Origin: Roseburia hominis
GTDB lineage: Bacteria > Bacillota > Clostridia > Lachnospirales > Lachnospiraceae
Assembly (NCBI RefSeq): GCF_021531695.1
Contig: NZ_JADYUI010000014.1
Span: forward strand, 1 to 60,872
Direction: 5' to 3'
DNA length: 60,872 nt
A model generated the notes under the pieces. The model saw only the letters and a program-made list of their open reading frames with translations. It searched no databases and was not told the origin of the DNA. Position numbers and translations under genes: made by a program. Shown one piece after another: positions 56,213 to 60,872 of this stretch (the stretch's first letter is position 1; each line of letters begins with the position of its first letter).

Positions 56213-56285
56213 TGATTTATTCACATTTGTGATTATACTTTGCGCTGTTATTACTCTTGTTGTCAACATCAGACGTAAAAAATAG
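56199..56285 (+). CDS. Holin-like type I toxin (28 aa)
   Basis: 28-codon gene of the putative holin-like toxin family. The peptide starts Met-Val-Thr-Tyr-Ser-Asp-Leu-Phe, has one hydrophobic helix (about residues 8-22) and ends in a basic Arg-Arg-Lys-Lys. Family members insert in the membrane and are held in check by an antisense RNA. GGGAG lies nine bases before the ATG. A convergent minus-strand transcript unit with promoter and terminator overlaps its 3' end, as expected for type I toxin-antitoxin loci. Confidence 0.85.
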   Translation: MVTYSDLFTFVIILCAVITLVVNIRRKK

Positions 56286-56374
56286 CGCCCTCGGTCTGGT
56301 AAACTAAGGCACTACTTTTGTAACAAATTATCTTTACCGCGGCTAGGCTTCATCTAGCTTTCGGTTCTCTTGTT
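56277..56374 (-). ncRNA. Predicted antisense antitoxin RNA
   Basis: Promoter -35 TTGCAA and -10 TACAAT (56381-56409) predicts a start near 56374. The RNA would run about 98 nt through the region 3' of the toxin gene and end at a hairpin (arms around 56286-56293 and 56314-56320) followed by six U (complement of 56277-56282). It overlaps the last 9 bases of the toxin gene and all of its 3' untranslated region. It contains GCCTAGCC/GCTAGATGAAGC-type stems. No open frame of note. Confidence 0.65.
56286..56324. terminator. Shared terminator hairpin of toxin mRNA and antisense RNA
   Basis: The hairpin GCGCC.../...GGCAC directly after the toxin stop is flanked by T-rich sequence on both sides: TACTTTT on the plus strand and ATTTTTT on the minus strand. 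It can end both transcripts. Confidence 0.6.
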
Positions 56375-56380
56375 AAGTAT

Positions 56381-56409
56381 ATTGTATGTCAAACATATGG
56401 ATTTTGCAA
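56381..56409 (-). promoter_or_regulatory. Promoter of the antisense RNA
   Basis: Minus strand: -35 TTGCAA (56404-56409), 17-bp spacer, -10 TACAAT (56381-56386). No coding gene lies downstream on this strand, so it most likely serves the antisense RNA. Confidence 0.65.
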
Positions 56410-56474
56410 CAAAATTTTAAAACTGCCCAGTGCTACCAACATCAGGGCAATGCAGCATTGGAAGGAGGATTATT

Positions 56475-57252
56475 ATGGATGACTTTAATAACCAATTAGA
56501 ACAATTTTCAAACAGAGTTCTTTCAAAATCTCTAACTATAGAAGAAGAAACCGGATATACAGAATCTCTTTTCGAATCTATTAGACATGTAAATGAATAT
56601 GGGCAAGAATTTTGGTATGCTAGAGAACTACAATCTGCCCTAGAATACAAAGAATGGAGAAACTTTAATAAAGTAATTGAAAAAGCAAAGATTGCGTGTG
56701 AAAGCAGTGAAAATATAACATCTGAACATTTTGTTGACGTCAACAAAACGATTAATATGCCTAAAAATGCAACAAAATCCGTTGAAGATTATCAACTCTC
56801 ACGCTATGCATGCTACCTCATTGTGCAAAACGGTGACCCAAGAAAAAAAGTAATTGCTCTTGGTAGCCGCTGCCAAAGATGCAGGTGTAGAAACCTCTCT
56901 TGATTACGCTATTTTCCAGAATTATGGATATATGGGACTTTACAATGGAATGAAAGCCAAAGACATCAAAGCACATAAAGGCTTGAAAGAAAATGAAAAT
57001 ATCCTTGATCACATGGGATATGAAGAGTTAGCCGCTAATTTATTCCGTGCTACACAAACAGAAGCAAAATTAAAGCGTGATAACATACAAGGTAAGGAAA
57101 ATGCTAATCAAACACACTATAATGTCGGTAAAGAAGTTCGTGATACCATTTCACGTCTTGGCGGAACTATGCCGGAAGAATTACCAACACCAGAAAAAAG
57201 CATAAAACAAATAGAAAAAGAACAAAAATTACTCAATAGACATAATAGATAG
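56475..57252 (+). pseudogene. dinD: dinD with internal deletion and frameshift
   Basis: DNA-damage-inducible protein D, broken. The 5' part (ATG 56475, GGAGG upstream) encodes Tyr-Gly-Gln-Glu-Phe-Trp-Tyr-Ala-Arg-Glu-Leu and continues to Gln-Asn-Gly-Asp-Pro-Arg-Lys-Lys-Val-Ile-Ala-Leu-Gly near 56862. There the frame shifts and resumes with Ala-Ala-Ala-Lys-Asp-Ala-Gly-Val-Glu-Thr, ending normally at 57252. Compared with E. coli DinD, about 40 residues between these points are missing (the region with Gln-Thr-Tyr-Phe-Ala-Ile-Gln-Thr-Arg). An internal deletion of roughly 125 bp not divisible by three explains it. Both ends remain well conserved, so the damage is recent. Confidence 0.85.
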
Positions 57253-57539
57253 AAAAAGCCGCAATCGTAGTAGTCGCAGGCGGCATCACCATAGGAGCCG
57301 TAACTGTAGCGTCACATAACAATGACACGAAAGACAAAGCACCTGTCACCGCAACAGAAACTACCATAGATCCTGCCACGGAACCCCCTGTTCTCTCACA
57401 GGAAGCCACAGAAATTCTGCCAGCAGAGCCTGCCAAGATGGAAACAATCATGTGGGTAACTGTTTCTTACAATGGTGGGACAGGTTATGTTAAGGGTAGC
57501 TTGTTATCCTCTACTGAAGTAGCAAAAGCAACATACTAA
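57252..57539 (+). pseudogene. Startless fragment of a membrane-anchored SH3-like protein
   Basis: Frame open from 57252 to TAA 57537-57539, with a stop just upstream and no start codon or ribosome binding site. It encodes a hydrophobic helix (Ile-Val-Val-Val-Ala-Gly-Gly-Ile-Thr-Ile-Gly), a Thr/Pro-rich linker and a bacterial SH3-like end (Trp-Val-Thr-Val-Ser-Tyr-Asn-Gly-Gly, Tyr-Val-Lys-Gly-Ser-Leu-Leu). It begins on the last base of dinD, which suggests that an upstream piece was lost and the rest joined to dinD. Confidence 0.6.
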
Positions 57540-57560
57540 AAACATTAAATTGTATAATTT

Positions 57561-57773
57561 ATGGAAAGAGCCGGAGATATATGGGAATTCAAAAAGGTTG
57601 TAGATGGAACGCAGTTCTATATTAAGGTGAAAATAGTACAAGAGAATTTTGACATACTTCTGGGGAAAATGACTGCAGACCATATTGCTCACATTGAAGT
57701 GATTTATGATAATGGATATGAAAAGCATCAGGTGATACCAGAATGCATTACAAGCAGAATTCCTGTTTTCTAA
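57561..57773 (+). CDS. Small protein of unknown function (70 aa)
   Basis: I do not recognise this family. The peptide is soluble with strand-like segments (Thr-Gln-Phe-Tyr-Ile-Lys-Val-Lys-Ile; His-Ile-Glu-Val-Ile-Tyr-Asp). There is no clear ribosome binding site before the ATG, and it lies among gene fragments, so it may be another remnant. Confidence 0.35.
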   Translation: MERAGDIWEFKKVVDGTQFYIKVKIVQENFDILLGKMTADHIAHIEVIYDNGYEKHQVIPECITSRIPVF

Positions 57774-58264
57774 CGAATATGATAACAGTAAGCAACTTCC
57801 TTTAATTCTTTTCCACCAATCGTATCCTTCAAATAATGATCACTCAGCACAAATCCTGCCTTTTCATAAAAACGTCTGGCATTAAAGTTTTCTTCCAACA
57901 CCCAAAGAAAGATATTACCAAAACCCATGCTTTTCAATTCATTGATTACGATACGGAATAACTGCTTTCCATATCCTTTTCCTATATACTCCGGCAAAAA
58001 ATAAATCGACACAATCTCACCATAATCAGCAAACTGTTCAAACCTCGACTTACAATAACTCGCCGTTCCAATAAAAATACCATCCTCTATCATCAAAAGA
58101 GTATGGCGACCTTCTTTGTCCAGGCTCGGAACCCATTGTCCTTTGGGAATACTCTCAAGGTAGCTTTGCGGAATACTATCTTTATACGCATACTTCCAAC
58201 TTTCTTCATAAATATGGCTGATTTCCATTCTGTCATCTGCTTGGTTCATCTTTCTGATTTCCAT
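57770..58264 (-). CDS. GNAT family N-acetyltransferase
   Basis: 164-aa acetyl-CoA-dependent transferase. The acetyl-CoA loop region reads Ile-Tyr-Phe-Leu-Pro-Glu-Tyr-Ile-Gly-Lys-Gly-Tyr-Gly-Lys, followed by Leu-Trp-Val-Leu-Glu-Glu-Asn and Ala-Arg-Arg-Phe-Tyr-Glu-Lys-Ala-Gly-Phe, the classic motifs A and B. AGGAG precedes the ATG, and an extended -10 (TGTTATAAT, around 58303-58311) lies upstream. Acceptor unknown. Confidence 0.9.
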   Translation of the reverse strand: MEIRKMNQADDRMEISHIYEESWKYAYKDSIPQSYLESIPKGQWVPSLDKEGRHTLLMIEDGIFIGTASYCKSRFEQFADYGEIVSIYFLPEYIGKGYGKQLFRIVINELKSMGFGNIFLWVLEENFNARRFYEKAGFVLSDHYLKDTIGGKELKEVAYCYHIR

Positions 58265-58391
58265 AGTAAGTTTCTCCTAAAAATTTGGTTTTGAATAATT
58301 ACATTATAACATGAAAAAGACATTCCGTTCCTCAAAGTCCTGAATAATAATAAGGCATTTTGCTGCATTTATTTCACAATCCTGCTTGTTT

Positions 58392-58441
58392 AAATGATAC
58401 ACTTTACACCAAAATATATCATTTGTATGATAAGGAAAAGC
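58392..58441 (+). promoter_or_regulatory. Duplicated promoter/operator, copy 2
   Basis: Identical to 55813-55862 at 49 of 50 positions; the -10 is TATGAT here instead of TATAAT. The same AAATGATA/TATCATTT inverted repeat brackets the -35 TTTACA. It lies 20 bp upstream of the alpha/beta hydrolase start codon and should drive that gene. Confidence 0.8.
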
Positions 58442-58460
58442 ATAAGAAGGAGCACATAAG

Positions 58461-59363
58461 ATGAATTTCCCTGTAAAAAGATTATTAATCAAAGGAATGG
58501 AACACATGGCACAAAAGATGTATGTGCCGGAAAAAACACCGGAAAATTTAAGAATAATAGAAGATATTTCGTATGTACAGGATGATTTAGAAGAACATAA
58601 ACTGGATATCATTTATCCTCAGATTCCAGCAAACAAATATCCTGTCATCATAAATATACATGGTGGTGCATTTTGCATGAATTCCAAAAATTATATTTAC
58701 CGCAACTATGGGATTCGACTTTCCGGGAATAAATTTGCTATTGTAAATATCAATTACAGACTGTCAACAACTCATGTATTTCCTGCCCAGATCTTAGATG
58801 TAATAGCCGCAATTAAATATATTTGTAAAAATGCGGATGCTTATCAGTTAGATACAGCTAACATCTTTTTGTCAGGTGACTCAGCGGGTGCCTATTTAGC
58901 TTCTATGATTGGTGCTATTTCATGTGATAAGGAATTACAAGAATATTACAACTGGAAACCAACCATATCCATTCGTGCGATTGCGTCTAATTGTGGATTG
59001 TATGATTTTGAAACATATATGCAAAAGGACGTAAAGTTTCCAATGAAGAAAGGCATTTTGGAAATACTGTTTGGAACAAAAGATTTTACAAAAACAGATA
59101 GTTTTTCTTATTCTTCCGTTTTAAATCATGTAAATGAAAACTTTCCACCCATATATATTATGGATACACAAATACGCTCCTTCGAGAAGGAAGCTTTGCG
59201 AATGAAAGAAAAAATCGAGGCAAATGGTATTGACTATCAAATACACATTTATGATAAAAAATACAAATTGATGCATGCGTTTCACGTTATGAGTAAGTAT
59301 TCGCAAAGTACAGAAGTATTAAATGAAATGTTTGCTTTCTTTCAGAAACATCTTGTTATGTAG
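58461..59363 (+). CDS. Alpha/beta hydrolase (esterase/lipase, HSL-like)
   Basis: 300-aa esterase-like enzyme without signal peptide. The oxyanion motif His-Gly-Gly-Ala-Phe is near residue 70, the nucleophile elbow Gly-Asp-Ser-Ala-Gly near residue 145, and the C-terminal His in Leu-Met-His-Ala-Phe-His completes the triad, with Ile-Met-Asp-Thr-Gln as the likely Asp. AAGGAG precedes the ATG. It is controlled by the second copy of the duplicated promoter/operator, and a hairpin follows its stop. Confidence 0.85.
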   Translation: MNFPVKRLLIKGMEHMAQKMYVPEKTPENLRIIEDISYVQDDLEEHKLDIIYPQIPANKYPVIINIHGGAFCMNSKNYIYRNYGIRLSGNKFAIVNINYRLSTTHVFPAQILDVIAAIKYICKNADAYQLDTANIFLSGDSAGAYLASMIGAISCDKELQEYYNWKPTISIRAIASNCGLYDFETYMQKDVKFPMKKGILEILFGTKDFTKTDSFSYSSVLNHVNENFPPIYIMDTQIRSFEKEALRMKEKIEANGIDYQIHIYDKKYKLMHAFHVMSKYSQSTEVLNEMFAFFQKHLVM

Positions 59364-59372
59364 ATATTACTC

Positions 59373-59403
59373 AACCCCATTGGGCACAACGCTCAATGGG
59401 GTT
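59373..59403 (+). terminator. Hairpin after the hydrolase gene
   Basis: 10-bp perfect stem AACCCCATTG/CAATGGGGTT (59373-59382 with 59394-59403). The following T run is poor (AATTCTT), so it is a weak terminator. Confidence 0.55.
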
Positions 59404-59652
59404 AATTCTTAAGCTAATTTTAAGACAATCAGCCATAAGACACCCATTTTAAGCACTCTGCAGAAAGGTTGTTGCTAATTTGTTGTTAACTACTACTTAT
59501 TAAAATATGAATGTACATCGCAAATTTGTAAACATTTGCTTTTATATTACTTCTGTACGTTTAAGGAGTTTTTATACTAAAAAAGCGGAAAAGTAAGCAC
59601 TAATATCCATAATTTTTCATTGTTAATGCCATCAGGCTCACCTTCTTTCTGC
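59404..59652. other. Intergenic stretch without recognised features
   Basis: A/T-rich sequence between the hydrolase hairpin and the hicAB terminator. I see no gene or clear repeat in it. Confidence 0.5.
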
Positions 59653-59686
59653 ATAGAAAAAGAGACACCTAAATGGCATCTCTTTT
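59653..59686 (-). terminator. Terminator of hicAB
   Basis: 12-bp stem with two wobbles (59658-59669 with 59675-59686), 5-base loop, then TTTTTC on the minus strand. It lies 27 bp after the hicB stop codon. Confidence 0.8.
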
Positions 59687-59712
59687 ATCTAACATTTGTT
59701 CTTGTTTCGGTT

Positions 59713-60114
59713 TTAGTTACCGTTTTGTTTACCAATACCTAAGGCATTTGTAATTGCATCTTGCAAAAGCCGTGAATAGTTAATGCCTGCTTTATCAGCC
59801 TCTACACTCATCCAATATGGTATTGTACAATTTTTCTTTACTGCCTTATTGTCTACCTTCCTTCTGTACTCTAAAAAATCAATATCTACTAGTGTTACAA
59901 TATCTTCTTTTTCTGTACTAAATTCATGGGAATATGGTTTAGGAAGTTCTTTTTTATCATCTTCCATATCAATTCCCATTAATCCAATTGCATCTCTTGC
60001 CATTTCCATTGAATCCGCTACAGAGTTTCCTTGAGTTGCAATCTCAAAGTCTGGTATTTCTACATAATATCCATTATCTGTACGTTTAATAACAATCGGA
60101 TATACTCCTTTCAT
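59713..60114 (-). CDS. hicB: HicB family antitoxin
   Basis: 133-aa antitoxin. The N-terminal partial RNase-H-like fold (Tyr-Pro-Ile-Val-Ile-Lys-Arg, Tyr-Tyr-Val-Glu-Ile-Pro-Asp-Phe, Ala-Thr-Gln-Gly-Asn-Ser-Val) binds HicA. The C-terminal part (Ile-Pro-Tyr-Trp-Met-Ser-Val-Glu-Ala, Ser-Arg-Leu-Leu-Gln-Asp-Ala) is a DNA-binding helix region of ribbon-helix-helix type for autorepression. AAAGGAGG lies upstream of the ATG. It follows hicA by 78 bp. Confidence 0.9.
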   Translation of the reverse strand: MKGVYPIVIKRTDNGYYVEIPDFEIATQGNSVADSMEMARDAIGLMGIDMEDDKKELPKPYSHEFSTEKEDIVTLVDIDFLEYRRKVDNKAVKKNCTIPYWMSVEADKAGINYSRLLQDAITNALGIGKQNGN

Positions 60115-60192
60115 TGTAATTTACCTCCTTTATTGCTCCTTTCTCTCCTATCTTTAATCCATTAAAAGAATTTATATTACCAAGTTAGGGGC

Positions 60193-60363
60193 TTATAGCC
60201 CCAGTTTCTTGATAATCGCTTTTGCTAACTTCTCATTGATTTCTGAATGTCTTGGAATTGGCTCAATCTTTTGCCCATTTGTGTATAGGTCATGATTTCC
60301 GCCGCTTCTTTTTAAGTACCATCCATTCTCTTCAAGAAGTTTAACTAAATCTCTTTTTTTCAT
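60193..60363 (-). CDS. hicA: HicA family mRNA interferase toxin (56 aa)
   Basis: 56-aa toxin with the double-stranded RNA-binding-like fold. The N-terminal helix Lys-Arg-Asp-Leu-Val-Lys-Leu-Leu-Glu is followed by Gly-Trp-Tyr-Leu-Lys-Arg-Ser-Gly-Gly-Asn-His with catalytic His24, and Pro-Ile-Pro-Arg-His-Ser-Glu. All family hallmarks are intact, so the toxin should be active. It is first in the operon with hicB and about 40 bp after the -10 box. Confidence 0.9.
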   Translation of the reverse strand: MKKRDLVKLLEENGWYLKRSGGNHDLYTNGQKIEPIPRHSEINEKLAKAIIKKLGL

Positions 60364-60404
60364 TTAGTCTCTCCTTTTAATGAATAATTATTTTGTTTAA
60401 TATT

Positions 60405-60459
60405 ATTATACGCACAAAATACGTATTTGTCAACGTTTCGTGCGTATTTTATGCGTATT
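60405..60459 (-). promoter_or_regulatory. hicAB promoter with palindromic operator
   Basis: Minus strand: consensus -35 TTGACA (60428-60433), 17-bp spacer, -10 TATAAT (60405-60410). A 12-bp palindrome AAATACGTATTT (60417-60428) fills the spacer. ACGCAC (60410-60415) and GTGCGT (60440-60445) form a wider inverted repeat, and a further TGCGTA follows at 60452. This is the expected site for HicB autorepression. Confidence 0.75.
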
Positions 60460-60872
60460 TATCTTTGCCATGCGAAAATTCCTTACTGTATTGTCTATTC
60501 TTCTCTTATATTCCTTTAACACATGAGCGATAGCTTTATCTGCGTCGAATCATTACATCTTTCTTTATTCATCAGATATCCCCCTTTCTGAGATGTACTG
60601 GACACCATAGCAAAACATCAGATTCAGAATAGACTTTTGTCTGCTCTTTTTGGGGACTAAATCAGATGCTTTTCTTAAGAATTATAGCACACCCTCTTCT
60701 AAAGTAGAATTCACTCTTGCAACAATCTCATATGGTTATCTGTCTGGTCAAATGCTTGAGTTTCCGCAAACTGTAATTCAAAAGTGATTAAATCTTCCAA
60801 AAGTACCAATCTGCCATTTTTTTTAAAATATAGAATGGCAGTCCTGTGATTAGAGGCACTTTAATAAGCCCC
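60460..60872. other. Right-hand stretch without a gene
   Basis: A/T-rich sequence with no believable coding frame on either strand. The only structure seen is an inverted repeat CTGCCATT/AATGGCAG (60811-60818 with 60834-60841), flanked by T and A runs, which may be a terminator for a gene beyond the window. Confidence 0.5.

Noticed and set aside
55813-58441. The two 50-bp blocks as transposon ends or attachment sites
   Set aside because: They are direct repeats that contain good promoter boxes and are placed in front of genes; no recombinase lies between them.
55700-60872. Prophage or integrative element
   Set aside because: No integrase, terminase, relaxase or attachment repeats are visible; small toxin and hic genes alone do not show a phage.

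Overview
The window looks like chromosome from a low-GC, flagellated Gram-positive of the Lachnospiraceae (Clostridia), of the Roseburia/Agathobacter/Lachnospira kind. The reasons are a Tad/Flp pilus cluster with DUF5702-type and A24-peptidase genes, flagellin under a sigma-28-type promoter, the sporulation-lineage genes bofA and yaaL, meso-DAP peptidoglycan genes, an F-type ATP synthase whose c subunit carries a sodium-binding motif, and two ATP-driven 2-hydroxyacyl-CoA-dehydratase-type proteins. The genus is inferred from gene content only.

Layout. 1-8131 (minus): a Tad pilus operon running tadV, tadZ, tadA, tadB, tadC, flp, DUF5702, TadE-like, second A24 peptidase, TadE-like, and apparently off the left edge. 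8183-13946: bofA diverging from yaaL, then fliS, flagellin and a very long helical protein (DUF6240-like) read toward the left. 14014-22439: glgB, a TPR/acidic/P-loop protein, an AI-2E-family transporter and an aconitase-family hydratase. 22559-29043: a two-component system, a small membrane protein diverging from it, a coiled-coil protein and a surface 5'-nucleotidase. 29151-32861: a 168-bp structured palindromic repeat, then a strong promoter driving a dehydratase-like subunit, a dehydratase-activase fusion and a small coupled protein. 32934-41776: a Ugp/Mal-type ABC importer operon with a PHP phosphoesterase, a HAD phosphatase and a MATE exporter, preceded by an RpiR-type regulator. 41892-49054: a complete atp operon. 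49275-55699: murE-dapF, a small alarmone synthetase, a second two-component system and a DegV protein.

55700-60872 is accessory and partly decayed. It holds two near-identical 50-bp promoter/operator copies, the tail of an XRE regulator, a 28-codon holin-like toxin gene with an antisense RNA whose promoter and terminator are both visible, a dinD gene broken by an internal deletion, a startless SH3-like fragment, a GNAT acetyltransferase, an alpha/beta hydrolase, and a complete hicA-hicB module with its own promoter and terminator.

The strongest leads are the type I toxin-antitoxin locus, the duplicated promoter/operator, the structured repeat next to the dehydratase operon, the fusion gene with an internal ribosome binding site and start, and a 22-bp inverted repeat able to hide the ribosome binding site of a Tad gene. 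I saw no tRNA, rRNA, CRISPR array or intact transposase. All family names come from recognising motifs by eye; no database search was run.
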